A model generated the notes under the pieces. That model worked only from the letters and a program-made list of their open reading frames with translations. It did not search any database and was not told the DNA's origin. From Halobacteriales archaeon QS_4_62_28 (GTDB lineage: Archaea > Halobacteriota > Halobacteria > Halobacteriales > Haloarculaceae): 64,000 bases of DNA. Positions within the stretch are counted from its first letter, which is position 1. Each line of letters starts with the position of its first letter. The position numbers and the translations under genes were made by a program. The stretch covers positions 41,075-105,074 of the forward strand of contig PXRO01000027.1 of NCBI GenBank assembly GCA_003021685.1, read 5' to 3'. Positions 32,850 to 42,414 of the stretch are shown here, piece by piece.

Positions 32850-32924
32850 CGCTGCTGCATCGAGTTCGGGAACGTCCGTCAAGCCGCGCCGAACGTTGAT
32901 AGGTGGTGGTCCCTAACCCGCGGT

Positions 32925-34184
32925 ATGCGCGTCGCAGTACTCGGGGCTGGCTACGCAGGCCTCACCCTCGCTCGTAAACTCGAATCGTCGCTGCCCGAGG
33001 AGACCGGTCTGGTGGTCGTCGACGAATCCCAGACGCACGTGGTCCAGCACGAACTCCACCGGGTCGTCCGCCATCCGTCGGTGGCCGAAGACATCTCGGT
33101 GCCACTCACCGACCTGCTGGACTGTGATGTCCGGCAGGCAACGGTTACCGACGTGGACGCCGAGGCCGGCGTGGCCCGACTGGACGGGGCCGAAAACCTG
33201 TCCTACGACATCGGTGCCGTCTGTCTCGGGGCAGAGACGGACTTCTACGACATCTCCGGTTTAAACGACCACGCGACGCCGCTCAAGCGCCTCGAACACG
33301 CCCGCCAGATCCGCGAGCGGTATCTGGACGTGCTCGCCGAAGACGGGCGCGTCGTCGTCGGCGGGGCCGGCCTCTCCGGGATTCAGGTGGCCGGCGAACT
33401 CGCCGCAATGACGGATGGCACGAACGACACAGAAACAGCTATCGAGAGCCAGCCAGCGGAGTCGGCGACTGATGGCGGTCAGCAGGGAGACGTGCCGGAC
33501 GACGGCAACCCGGAGGTTCTCCTGCTCGAACAACTCGACAGCGTCGCGCCGCACTTCCCGGAAAACTTCCAGCGGGCGGTTCGGGACCAGCTCACGAAGC
33601 AGGGGGTCGAGGTCCGGACGAACGCCGGCATCGAGGCCGTCGAGGCTGAGACGCTGACACTCGCAACAGGCGAGGAGCTGGCCTACGATCAGCTGGTCTG
33701 GACCGGCGGGATCCGCGGGCCGGCGGCGCTTGGCAACGAGCGTCCGGTCGTCAGGAGCGACCTGCGTCTCACCGGCGAGACGTTCGTCGTCGGCGACGCC
33801 GGCAAGGTCGTGGACACGAACGGCGAGGCCGTCCCGGCCAGCGCCCAGGCCGCGATTCGCGAGGCCCGGACCGCCGCGAAGAACATCACGGCATTGGCCA
33901 AACACCGCCTGAACGGCAGTGGTGGGTTCGAGCCGAGACTGGAGCGATACACCTTCGACGCGCTTGGCTGGCTTGTCAGTGTCGGCGACAGTGCCGTTGC
34001 CCAGGTCGGATCGTCGGTGCTGGCCGGGAAAACCGCGCTGGCCCTGAAGACGTCCGTCGGCGCGGGCTACCTGGGCAGCGTCGGGGCCGTCGAGAACGCC
34101 GTCGAACTCGTCCAGGAGGAGCTTGGCCTGGCCGTCGAGGACGCCGCCGAACTGTCGGCCGTTTCGATAGACGACGACGGTTGA
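32925..34184 (+). CDS. NADH dehydrogenase-like FAD/NAD(P)-binding oxidoreductase (NDH-2 type)
   Basis: A 419-aa flavoprotein: FAD motif [18 protein letters not shown] at residues 3-20, NAD(P) motif [17 protein letters not shown] (about 145-161), and a late FAD motif [20 protein letters not shown] (about 286). It is the NDH-2/sulfide-quinone reductase type, oxidising NAD(P)H to quinone without proton pumping. An acidic low-complexity insert (about 165-200, [17 protein letters not shown]...) interrupts the NAD domain. Its stop overlaps an upstream extension of the pelota frame, but the pelota ATG follows 54 bp later. Confidence 0.85.
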   Translation: MRVAVLGAGYAGLTLARKLESSLPEETGLVVVDESQTHVVQHELHRVVRHPSVAEDISVPLTDLLDCDVRQATVTDVDAEAGVARLDGAENLSYDIGAVCLGAETDFYDISGLNDHATPLKRLEHARQIRERYLDVLAEDGRVVVGGAGLSGIQVAGELAAMTDGTNDTETAIESQPAESATDGGQQGDVPDDGNPEVLLLEQLDSVAPHFPENFQRAVRDQLTKQGVEVRTNAGIEAVEAETLTLATGEELAYDQLVWTGGIRGPAALGNERPVVRSDLRLTGETFVVGDAGKVVDTNGEAVPASAQAAIREARTAAKNITALAKHRLNGSGGFEPRLERYTFDALGWLVSVGDSAVAQVGSSVLAGKTALALKTSVGAGYLGSVGAVENAVELVQEELGLAVEDAAELSAVSIDDDG

Positions 34185-34237
34185 CGACGACGCCCGAAAC
34201 CGGAGGGCACTTACCGTCAACAGTCCCAGCACCGACC

Positions 34238-35305
34238 ATGCGCATCGCCGACCGCCAGCAACTGGAAGGGGGCCGCGAACGGATCACGGTCGTGCCCGAG
34301 ACCCTCGACGACCTGTGGCATCTCACCTACGTGGTCGAGCCAGGTGACCGCGTCGCAAGCGAGACGACGCGACGAATCCAGCGCAACGACGACCAGTTGC
34401 GCGACACGGGCGGCGAACGCGAACCGATGTGGCTAGCGATAGCGGTCACCGACGTGGAGTTCGCCAAGTTCGCCAACAGGCTCCGTGTCGGCGGGGAAAT
34501 AGTCGACTGTTCGCGAGAGGACCAGCTGGGCTTTCACCACACGCTCAACGTCGAGGAGCACACCGAACTGGAGATAGAGAAAGTCTGGAAGCCAGACCAG
34601 CTCGACCGGATCGAGGAGGCGACCGAAGCGACAGAGAACCCCGATGTCGCCATCGCTACCGTCGAAGAGGGCGAAGCACACGTCCATACGGTCGCCCAGT
34701 ACGGGACCGAATCGCGGGCGACGATCACTTCGACGACGGGGAAAGGCGACTACGCCCGCCCCCGCGACGAACTGTTCGCCGAGTTGACCGACGTGCTCCG
34801 GCGTCTCGACGTGGACGCCTACATCCTCGCCGGTCCCGGATTCACCAAGCAGGACGCGCTAGACTACATCCAGGACAACGCACCCGAGGTGGTCGAGAAG
34901 ATCTCCACGGTCGATACCAGTGCCGTCGGCGACCGTGGCGTCCACGAGGTACTCAAGCGCGGTGCCGTCGAGGAGGTCCAGACGGAGACCCGCATCGCCG
35001 AGGAGGCCGAACTCATCGACGAACTAACCCGCCGAATCGCCGAGGGCGCGAAGGTCGCATACGGACCCGAGAACGTGGCCGAGGCCGCCGAATTCGGCGC
35101 TATCGAGGAACTGCTCGTGCTCGACGACCGTCTCAGGCAGGAGCGAAGCAACGAGGGCGAGTGGGACGTCGAGGTGGACGAGATCGTCACGACCACCGAA
35201 CAGAAGGGCGGGGACGTCGTCGTGTTTTCCGGCGAGTTCGACCCCGGAATGCAGTTGTCGAATCTCGGCGGTATCGCGGCGCTGTTGCGATACCGGATCG
35301 AGTGA
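34238..35305 (+). CDS. pelA: mRNA surveillance protein Pelota
   Basis: A 355-aa protein starting [20 protein letters not shown]. The N-terminal Sm-like domain contains [20 protein letters not shown]. The central and C-terminal eRF1-like domains include [40 protein letters not shown] sequence ([20 protein letters not shown]) and [20 protein letters not shown] at the end. Archaeal Pelota with aEF1A and ABCE1 rescues ribosomes stalled on truncated mRNA. It lacks the GGQ motif, as expected. Confidence 0.93.
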   Translation: MRIADRQQLEGGRERITVVPETLDDLWHLTYVVEPGDRVASETTRRIQRNDDQLRDTGGEREPMWLAIAVTDVEFAKFANRLRVGGEIVDCSREDQLGFHHTLNVEEHTELEIEKVWKPDQLDRIEEATEATENPDVAIATVEEGEAHVHTVAQYGTESRATITSTTGKGDYARPRDELFAELTDVLRRLDVDAYILAGPGFTKQDALDYIQDNAPEVVEKISTVDTSAVGDRGVHEVLKRGAVEEVQTETRIAEEAELIDELTRRIAEGAKVAYGPENVAEAAEFGAIEELLVLDDRLRQERSNEGEWDVEVDEIVTTTEQKGGDVVVFSGEFDPGMQLSNLGGIAALLRYRIE

Positions 35306-35353
35306 GTAATACGACAGCTTCGCAAGTCAGGTCGCCGATCCGAGAGGCGGTCG

Positions 35354-36133
35354 TCAATCGTCCGTTGTCGTTGCTTGAACAGTCACCGACAGGCCGTCCT
35401 CCGCGAAGCGAACGTCGCCGTCGTAGTGGTCGGCGATGGAGTCGAGCATCTGTTCGTGTCGTCCCTCGGTGTGTGGGTAGAGGTGCGTGAGATACACTCG
35501 TCCGGGTTCGCTCTCGCCACGACCGAGCACTGTACCGAGCTGTGACGGTGTCGGGTGATTCGAGACGTCCACGTCGTCCGGAAACGAGCAGTCGTGGACA
35601 AGAACGGCGGCCCCTTCGGCGAAGTCGACGAGGCCATCGAAGGCCTCGGAATCCCCACTGAACGCAATCGCCGGGCCATCCGTTCCGCTGGGGGTACAGC
35701 GGTACGCGAAACACTGCATCGAGTGGCGTGTCTCCAGCGCTGTGACGTCGAAGCCGGCAATCGAGAACGGACCGTCGGTATCGACATCCCGGACGGTCAG
35801 GTCCAGTCGGCCCTGCAGGTACGCATGGAGGTCTAACAGTCCCTCGACCAGGTCGACCGTTCCGGGCGGCCCGGCAATCGTCAGGTCAGTCGCGCCGGCC
35901 AGCCAGCGCGCTTTCAGTAGCACGTCCAGGTCCGAGACGTGGTCGAGGTGGTGGTGGGTCAGGAGGACTGCGTCGATTCCTTCGTACCCCGCTTCAGTTC
36001 GTTCGAGCGCGTGGAGAACGCCGCTGCCACAGTCAACGAGCAGTTTGTGCGCTTCGTCAGCGAGCAAGAGACCGCTCTGGAATCGGTGACCGGTCGGCAT
36101 CGCACTACCGGTGCCGAGAAACGTGAGGCGCAT
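35354..36133 (-). CDS. Metallo-beta-lactamase-fold hydrolase (RNase Z-like group)
   Basis: A 259-aa protein starting MRLTFLGTGSAMPTGHRFQS. The zinc-binding motif LTHHHLDHVSDLDVLLK gives H60, H62, D64 and H65. Further ligands are in FSGDSEAFDG and TLETRHSMQ-like ALETRHSMQCFAYR, with HDCSF and YLTHLYPHT closing the site. The overall pattern is that of RNase Z/ElaC-like phosphodiesterases, but the flexible exosite arm of true tRNase Z is not obvious. The substrate could be tRNA precursor or a small cyclic phosphodiester. Confidence 0.8.
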   Translation of the reverse strand: MRLTFLGTGSAMPTGHRFQSGLLLADEAHKLLVDCGSGVLHALERTEAGYEGIDAVLLTHHHLDHVSDLDVLLKARWLAGATDLTIAGPPGTVDLVEGLLDLHAYLQGRLDLTVRDVDTDGPFSIAGFDVTALETRHSMQCFAYRCTPSGTDGPAIAFSGDSEAFDGLVDFAEGAAVLVHDCSFPDDVDVSNHPTPSQLGTVLGRGESEPGRVYLTHLYPHTEGRHEQMLDSIADHYDGDVRFAEDGLSVTVQATTTDD

Positions 36134-36404
36134 ATCGGGTCGCTCGTGGGGGAGGGCTAAAGCGATTGTGTCGTCCGGACCGGGTCGTGTCAGAGAGGTC
36201 GCAGTCGACCCGGACCGGCAGTGCGTCAGCGGTGCCACAGTTGGGGGCAGGCGGCGACCACCGACGGGGACCGGACAGTCCGTCCGTCGGCGGCGTACTC
36301 ACTCGTACGTAGGATGTATATAAATCGATAGCCGTGACTCAAAATCGATTTTGAGCCATGCGGGAATCAGCATTGACGGGATAGAGCGAGGAGAACGAGG
36401 TAGT
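36134..36404. other. Intergenic region upstream of the MBL gene
   Basis: 271 bp without a supported gene. It contains a TATA-like GTATATAAAT near 36317-36326 and the 18-bp palindrome at 36338-36355. Read on the minus strand the palindrome lies upstream of the TATA element, about 205 bp before the MBL start. A short plus-strand frame (8 codons from 36358) is not credible as a gene. Confidence 0.5.
36338..36355. promoter_or_regulatory. Perfect 18-bp palindrome
   Basis: CTCAAAATCGATTTTGAG is its own reverse complement. It sits 12 bp from a TATA-like element (GTATATAAAT) and between two minus-strand genes. It could be an operator for the MBL promoter or a hairpin ending the HTH gene transcript. 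The sequence does not decide between these. Confidence 0.45.
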
Positions 36405-37307
36405 TCACGCGTACTGCGTGTAGAACCACCAGCCAGCAGCCAGCGCGACGACGGTCATCCCGCCGAGGAAGAAAGCGAGTCCCGGAGAGATGTCGACGCC
36501 GCCGCCAGCGGCCGTTTCGGTCGCACGAGCGGCCGTGTCGTAGACGACCGAGGTCGTCTCGGGTGCGGGGGTCGGCGTTTCGGTCGCGACGTCCGTGGCC
36601 GTCTCACGGGCAGCCTCCGTCTCCTGTGCCAGTTGTTCCTCGGTCCCCGTTGCGGTGCCCTGGGGTTCCTCCATCGGTGTCGGCGTCTCGGTCGCTTCAG
36701 CGATACCTATGTCGCCATCACTGCCCGCCTCGGTCGGAGTCGGCGTTGCAGTGTCGGTCGCCACGTCGGTTGCCGTTTCAGTCTCGTTCTGGACAGCGAC
36801 GCTGTCGCCGCCGTCGCCGTCAGTTTCGGCACTGTCGGCACCGCCCGAACCGAGTCCCACGGAGAGGACGCCGTCACCGAACAGTTGCTCGATGAGCAGA
36901 CTCCCCAGCGCGACGATGGTGACGACGGGCAGGAGTCGCTTGACCATCGTCGTGAGCGACCGCTTTCGCTCCTGGGTGCCGACGAAGAGCACCGTCGGGT
37001 CGTCCGGTGGCTGGTACACCGTCATCTCCTGGCCCTTCTCGGAGTACTGGGTCCCAGCGGCGTCGATCAGGTCCTGCTCGTCGAGTTTATCGATGTGGTA
37101 GGAAACCTTCTGAATCGACATGTCTAACCGATCAGCGATATCGGAGGGCGTCCCTGGCTCTTCGTAGATTTCGTTGAGAATAGCGCGAGCGGTCTCCGAG
37201 TTGAGCGCATCCAGCAGTGGGGCCACCTCGTCGTCGACGCCGACGACCTGCAGTTCCCCCTCCTGTGACGTGCTCGTATCTGGACCTCTGGAGGGCAACA
37301 ACGACAT
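36405..37307 (-). CDS. Membrane-anchored winged-HTH regulator
   Basis: A 300-aa protein starting MSLLPSRGPDTSTSQEGELQ. Residues 28-90 are a winged HTH of the ArsR type (LLDALNSETARAILNEIYEE, SDIADRLDMSIQKVSYHIDK). A first transmembrane helix covers about 124-143 (RLLPVVTIVALGSLLIEQLF). Residues 155-270 are a low-complexity Thr/Glu/Ala/Pro stretch (for example TATPTPTEAG), typical of surface linkers. A second helix covers about 277-296 (PGLAFFLGGMTVVALAAGWW). The layout suggests a sensor outside the cell coupled to DNA binding inside, with no cytoplasmic messenger needed (inference). Confidence 0.8.
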   Translation of the reverse strand: MSLLPSRGPDTSTSQEGELQVVGVDDEVAPLLDALNSETARAILNEIYEEPGTPSDIADRLDMSIQKVSYHIDKLDEQDLIDAAGTQYSEKGQEMTVYQPPDDPTVLFVGTQERKRSLTTMVKRLLPVVTIVALGSLLIEQLFGDGVLSVGLGSGGADSAETDGDGGDSVAVQNETETATDVATDTATPTPTEAGSDGDIGIAEATETPTPMEEPQGTATGTEEQLAQETEAARETATDVATETPTPAPETTSVVYDTAARATETAAGGGVDISPGLAFFLGGMTVVALAAGWWFYTQYA

Positions 37308-37483
37308 ATAGAACCAACGTACGTCCAGTGTAATGAATCTCGTGGAGTGTACGATATGGTTTTGACCGATTGCGTAGTGTCGGTAAGGCGATGATAGGGA
37401 GCGCACAGGGCGAGGGGCGGTCGAACGGTGCGTGCCGCGGTCCGAAGACACTTCCCCACGCAAACCTACTCACAGACACGACG

Positions 37484-40240
37484 ATGGGAGGACGTGAGCG
37501 ACTCGCCAGCGTCGACCTGGCGTTCGATCCAGAGAGCGTTAGCATCGACGATGGGAACGTGCTGGAGCGACTGGCACCGGTCGTCCAGGAGTGGTGGGTC
37601 GAGCAGTTCGGTGAGTTCGTCCCGCAGAACGGCGGCTTCTTCACGCCGCCACAGAAGGAAGCTATTCCACTGATCCACGAGCGCGAGAACGCGCTGATCG
37701 CGGCACCGACTGGCAGCGGCAAGACCCTGGCCTCGTTTACCGGTATCATCAACGAACTGTTCGCGAAGGCCCGCGCCCAGCAGCTGGAAAACAGCGTCTA
37801 CTGCCTGTACGTCTCACCACTGAAATCGCTGGCCAACGACATCCACCGGAACCTGGAGATGCCACTTGCGGGCATCACCGAGAAACTCGACGAGCGCGGC
37901 GAGACAGTCGAGATTCGCCACGCGATCCGCCACGGCGACACCAGCGACAGCGAGCGCCAGCAGATGCTCGAAACGACGCCCCACATCCTGAACACGACAC
38001 CCGAGACACTCGCAATCCTGCTCAACAGCCCGAAATTCAAGGAAAAGCTCCGGTCTGTCGAGTACGTCATCGTCGACGAGATTCACAGCCTCGCCGAGAA
38101 CAAGCGCGGGACGCATCTCTCTGTCTCGCTGGAACGACTCGAAGCGATGGCCGACCAGTCACCGACCCGGATCGGCTGTTCGGCCACGGTCGAACCCTTA
38201 GAGACCATGGCCGAGTTTCTCGTCGGGTGTGAACGGGGTACCGAGACGGACGACTGGCAGCCTCGCGACTACGAAATCGTCGACGCACGCTTCGCTCGCG
38301 AGTTCGACATGGAACTCACCTGCCCGACGGACGATCTGATCAACACGCCCAGAGACGTGGTGCAGGGCCGGTTTTATCAGCAGCTGCACGACCTGATCCA
38401 GGACCACACCAACACGCTGGTGTTCACGAACACCCGGTCGGGGGCCGAGCGAGTCCTTCATAACCTTCGTGATACTTTCGACGCCTACGACGAGGACAAC
38501 TCCGGGTGTCACCACGGCAGCCTCTCGAAAGAGCGCCGACAGGCCATCGAGAGCCAACTCAAAGACGGGACACTCGATGTCGTAACGACCTCGACCAGCC
38601 TGGAACTGGGCATCGATATGCCCCACATCGACCTGGTCGTCCAGGTCGGATCTCCCAAGTCCGTCGCGGCGCTCCTCCAGCGAGTCGGACGAGCGGGCCA
38701 CCAGCTGGGCCAGACAGTGACGGGCCGTGTCGTGGCACTGGACCGCGACGAACTGGTCGAGTGTGCGGTCATGCTTCAGAAAGCCGAGTCGGGGTTCGTC
38801 GACCGCGTGTTCGTCCCCGAGCGCGCACAGGACGTGGCCACCCAGCACGTCTACGGGATGGCGATCAACGCGGTCCGGCCGGAAGCCGAGGTCGAGGCGA
38901 TCCTTCGGCGGGCCTACCCGTACCGAGAGTACACCGACGAGGAGTTCGAACAGCTGTGTCGCTATCTCACGGCCGATTACCCCGGGATGGAGGACAAGAA
39001 CGTCTACGCGAAGATCTGGCGAGACACGAACGACCCGCCGGATGGCGAGTTCCACTACGACGAGTTCGAGGTCGGCCAGCCACTGATCGGCAAGCGCGGC
39101 CGTCTGGCCCGGGTCATCTACATGACCAACATCGGGACGATTCCCGACTCGTTCACCTGTGACGTGTACACCCGCGCGGGCAACGAGTGGGTCGGGCAAC
39201 TCGACGAGCAGTATCTCGACACGCTCGAAACGGGTGACGTGTTCGTCCTGGGTGGGCAGAACTTCGAGTATCAGTACCGCCGTGGTTCGAAGGTCACCGT
39301 CGACCGGACCAGCGCGCGCCCGACGGTGCCCTCGTGGTTCTCCGAGCGACTCCCGCTTGCCTACGACCTCGGCCGGGAGATACTCGCCTTCCAGGGCCAG
39401 TTGCTCGACGAACTGGCCAGCGGTGGACCGCCACAGGTCCGCCACTGGCTCCGGGCGTTCCCCCTCGACGAGAACAGTGTCCGGGCGATCACGCGGATGT
39501 TCTCCGAGCAGATCGCCTATGCCAGGTCAGAGAGCGTCGCGACCGACGACCGCCTCGTCATCGAGGAGGCACTCGACAAGGACGAGTACGAGCGTCACTA
39601 CTACGTCCACTCTGGCTATGGCCGGCGGTTCAACGACGGCTTCTCGCGGCTGCTGGCCTACCGGGTCGCACAGCGAGCCAGTGCCAACGTCCAAGTCGCC
39701 GTGGCCGACAACGGCTTTACCCTCTCGATGCCGCTGAATCGCAAGGTCGACATCGAGGGGGTGGTCGCCGACATCGACCCAACCGAGGTCCGGGCCGACC
39801 TGCGGGCGAGTCTCGACGGAACGGACCTGCTCCAGCGATACTTCAGGATCAATGCGACGCGGTCGCTGATGATCCTCAAACGGTACAAAGGTTACGAGAA
39901 ATCTGCGAGCGAACAGCAGGTCAACGCCGAGATGTTGCTCTCCTTCGCCGAGGACCTGAGCGATTTCGCGGTCATCGAGGAGACCTATCGCGAGATTCTC
40001 GAAGACAAGTTGAACGTCGGTGCCATCGAGGACGTAACTGGCGCGATCCAGGCCGATGAAGTGGACGTAACGACGGTCAGGGTCGACTCACCGACCCCGC
40101 GGGCCTTCGGACTGGCGACGCTGATGGCCAGCGACGTGGTGCTCGCAGAAGACGAATCGGCCGTTCTCAAGGAGTTCCACCGCCGCGTCGTCGAGGCAAT
40201 CGACGACGAGACCACCGAACTCGTCGACGAACGAGTGTAG
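37484..40240 (+). CDS. lhr: ATP-dependent Lhr-type helicase
   Basis: A 918-aa superfamily 2 helicase starting MGGRERLASVDLAFDPESVS. Motif I APTGSGKT (about 74-81), Ia CLYVSPLKSLANDI, II DEIH (about 199-202) and III SATVEPLETM are followed by IV VFTNTRSGAERVLHNLRDTF and VI LLQRVGRAGHQLGQTVTGRV. A long C-terminal region follows, as in the Lhr core with its winged-helix and Lhr-specific domains. It probably acts in DNA repair or remodelling of stalled forks. It is divergent from the membrane HTH gene. Confidence 0.88.
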   Translation: MGGRERLASVDLAFDPESVSIDDGNVLERLAPVVQEWWVEQFGEFVPQNGGFFTPPQKEAIPLIHERENALIAAPTGSGKTLASFTGIINELFAKARAQQLENSVYCLYVSPLKSLANDIHRNLEMPLAGITEKLDERGETVEIRHAIRHGDTSDSERQQMLETTPHILNTTPETLAILLNSPKFKEKLRSVEYVIVDEIHSLAENKRGTHLSVSLERLEAMADQSPTRIGCSATVEPLETMAEFLVGCERGTETDDWQPRDYEIVDARFAREFDMELTCPTDDLINTPRDVVQGRFYQQLHDLIQDHTNTLVFTNTRSGAERVLHNLRDTFDAYDEDNSGCHHGSLSKERRQAIESQLKDGTLDVVTTSTSLELGIDMPHIDLVVQVGSPKSVAALLQRVGRAGHQLGQTVTGRVVALDRDELVECAVMLQKAESGFVDRVFVPERAQDVATQHVYGMAINAVRPEAEVEAILRRAYPYREYTDEEFEQLCRYLTADYPGMEDKNVYAKIWRDTNDPPDGEFHYDEFEVGQPLIGKRGRLARVIYMTNIGTIPDSFTCDVYTRAGNEWVGQLDEQYLDTLETGDVFVLGGQNFEYQYRRGSKVTVDRTSARPTVPSWFSERLPLAYDLGREILAFQGQLLDELASGGPPQVRHWLRAFPLDENSVRAITRMFSEQIAYARSESVATDDRLVIEEALDKDEYERHYYVHSGYGRRFNDGFSRLLAYRVAQRASANVQVAVADNGFTLSMPLNRKVDIEGVVADIDPTEVRADLRASLDGTDLLQRYFRINATRSLMILKRYKGYEKSASEQQVNAEMLLSFAEDLSDFAVIEETYREILEDKLNVGAIEDVTGAIQADEVDVTTVRVDSPTPRAFGLATLMASDVVLAEDESAVLKEFHRRVVEAIDDETTELVDERV

Positions 40241-40292
40241 CCAGCGAAGACAGCACATCAACGCTTTTGACCGCGCGGCCCCCCATTTCTTT

Positions 40293-40754
40293 ATGGAGAC
40301 GCTTGACTCCCGCGTGCGGATTCTCTGGACCATGCGGGCGGTCGTTCTGGCAACCATCCTGACCGGCCTGGCGGTCGTCATCGACCGATTTGCCGTCGCA
40401 ATCGACTGGCGACTGGTCGCTGCTCTCTGGGTGGTCGCCGCCGCCGTCGGCACCGTCCACGCGATCCTGCACTACCGTCGCTGGGGCTTTGGCATCCAGG
40501 ACGACGACCTCTATCTCGTGCGAGGCGTCGTCACCCAGGTCGATACCTCGGTACCATACGTCCGAGTCCAGCACACCGACACCCAGCGAGGGCCCGTCGA
40601 GCGACTGGTCGGTCTCTCCAGTGTCGTCGTCTACACGGCCGGAAGCCGCGGCGCAGACATCCGGATCCCCGGCCTGCAACCCGAACGGGCGACCGAACTC
40701 CGGGAGCAACTACGTGACCTCGCCGCGGAGAGCGAGGCGACGGATGCAGTATGA
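40293..40754 (+). CDS. Bacterial-type PH (bPH2) membrane protein, small
   Basis: A 153-aa protein. Two transmembrane helices lie at about 18-32 and 40-60, followed by a YdbS-type bPH2 domain containing DDDLYLVRGVVTQVDTSVPY, VRVQHTDTQRGPVERLVGLS and YTAGSRGADIRIPGLQPERA. It is coupled to the larger PH protein by a 4-bp overlap. YdbS/YdbT pairs occur in many prokaryotes; the role is unknown, possibly envelope-related. Confidence 0.85.
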   Translation: METLDSRVRILWTMRAVVLATILTGLAVVIDRFAVAIDWRLVAALWVVAAAVGTVHAILHYRRWGFGIQDDDLYLVRGVVTQVDTSVPYVRVQHTDTQRGPVERLVGLSSVVVYTAGSRGADIRIPGLQPERATELREQLRDLAAESEATDAV

Positions 40755-42370
40755 AGCGTCTGCATCCCATCAGCGGCGTCAATCGAACCCTCGGCTACGC
40801 CATCAGAGTCGGCGCGTTCGCGTTCTTCGCAGGAACGGTGCTCTCTGGACCACTCGCTGCTCTTCCCTTCGCCGTGACGTTCGTCCTCGCGCCGCTTGCC
40901 GTACTCGTCGGTGGTGCCTACGGCGTCGCGCGCTACTACCGGTTCTCGTACGAACTGTCCGACGGGCGACTATCGGTCCAGTCGGGCGTCTTCGACAGGC
41001 AGGAGCGAGAGATACCGTTGGGCCGCATCCAGAACGTCGACATCGAGCGCAGCGTCGTCCAGCGACTCTTCGGCCTGGCCATCGTGAAGTTCGAGACAGC
41101 AGGCGGGAGCGCGACAGAGGCCGTGTTGAACGCAGTCACCGAGACGGAAGCGATGGAACTCCAAGCGGCCGTCGCACGCCATCGGCGCGACGGGGCGGAT
41201 ACCGAGACGGAAACGCGGGAAGGCGGCGACGGCACCGAGACGGCCACGGGCCGGGCCATCGAAACTGACGACCAGACTGAACGACCCCAGCAACGACGGT
41301 TGTACGAACTCTCCGGTCGGGACCTGCTCGTGCTCGCCGCCCTGTCTTTTCGACTATCTGCGCCCGCTGTTGTCCTCTTTGGCGTCCCCTTCGGCCAGGA
41401 GTACGCGCGACAGTTCCTCTCGGCGAGTGTCGGAGTTCTGGGCGGCCCGGCGACCGTCTCGCTCGCGCTGTTGCCGACGTACTCGACCGGCGAACTGGTC
41501 CTGATCGGGAGCGTCGCACTCGTCGAGTTCGTGCTGGCTGCGTGGCTGCTCAGCGCTGCGTTCACCATCACTGAATACTACAACTTCCGCCTGGACTACG
41601 TCGGGGACGACCTGCGATACCAGCGCGGCCTGCTCCAGCAGTACAGCGGATCGATTCCTCTCGAGAAGGTCCAGACTGTCACCATCCGAGAGAACGCCCT
41701 GATGCGCCAGTTCGGTTACGCGGCCCTAGCCGTCGAGACGGCGGGATACGCGCCTGGGTCCGGTAACCAGGACACGAACAACACCGCGATTCCGCTGGAC
41801 GACCGCGAGACAGTGACGGCCGTCGCCGAGGCACTGACTGACGCCGAGGCCCCCGAGATCACGGGACTACCGGCCCGTTCTCGACGGCGGTACGCTGTCC
41901 GATATTCCCTGCTGGCGCTGGGAGCGACTGCCCTGCTTGCCGGCATCCACGCGTTCGTACAGTCGATACCGTTCTGGTACGCGCCGCTCGCGCTCGTCCC
42001 CGTCACTGCGTTCGCAGGCTACCTGACCTGGCGACACCGTGGCTACGCACTCCTCGCACATCGCTTTGCTACCAGAAGTGGCTTTCTCGTCCGGCGGACG
42101 CGTCTCGTCCCCTACTACCGGATCCAGACGGTCATCGGCACGCGCAGCGTCTTCCAGCGACGCCTCTCGCTGGCCAGCGTCACCGCAGACACTGCGAGCA
42201 CGGCCGGTCTCGTCGGTGGCGATGCGACTGCCCACGACATCGACGATACCACCGCTCGGGAGGTTCACGAGACGCTCCGAACGCGACTGATGGACGACCT
42301 GCAGCGGCGAGCGGGCGAACGCGACAGCCACAATCTCGAAGGGTTTGCAGCCGAAGGTCCTCGACGCTGA
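40751..42370 (+). CDS. Bacterial-type PH (bPH2) membrane protein, large (YdbT-like)
   Basis: A 539-aa multi-pass protein with three bPH2 repeats. Each repeat carries a sequence of the type QEREIPLGRIQNVDIERSVV, then LFGLAIVKFETAG; the second reads SGSIPLEKVQTVTIRENALM and the third VRRTRLVPYYRIQTVIGTRS. Pairs of transmembrane helices separate the repeats. A charged Thr/Glu insert (about 140-180) is probably cytoplasmic. It likely forms a membrane complex with the upstream small PH protein. Confidence 0.85.
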   Translation: MKRLHPISGVNRTLGYAIRVGAFAFFAGTVLSGPLAALPFAVTFVLAPLAVLVGGAYGVARYYRFSYELSDGRLSVQSGVFDRQEREIPLGRIQNVDIERSVVQRLFGLAIVKFETAGGSATEAVLNAVTETEAMELQAAVARHRRDGADTETETREGGDGTETATGRAIETDDQTERPQQRRLYELSGRDLLVLAALSFRLSAPAVVLFGVPFGQEYARQFLSASVGVLGGPATVSLALLPTYSTGELVLIGSVALVEFVLAAWLLSAAFTITEYYNFRLDYVGDDLRYQRGLLQQYSGSIPLEKVQTVTIRENALMRQFGYAALAVETAGYAPGSGNQDTNNTAIPLDDRETVTAVAEALTDAEAPEITGLPARSRRRYAVRYSLLALGATALLAGIHAFVQSIPFWYAPLALVPVTAFAGYLTWRHRGYALLAHRFATRSGFLVRRTRLVPYYRIQTVIGTRSVFQRRLSLASVTADTASTAGLVGGDATAHDIDDTTAREVHETLRTRLMDDLQRRAGERDSHNLEGFAAEGPRR

Positions 42371-42414
42371 CGCACCCGGAGGTTCGCGGGCACTCTCTCG
42401 CTGAATGAGAATAC

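Noticed and set aside
36351..37127. A 258-codon plus-strand ORF just after the 18-bp palindrome
   Set aside because: It lies almost entirely antisense to the membrane HTH gene, and its translation has no recognisable domain.
38198..39445. A 415-codon minus-strand ORF inside the Lhr helicase
   Set aside because: Shadow frame; the helicase has all SF2 motifs.
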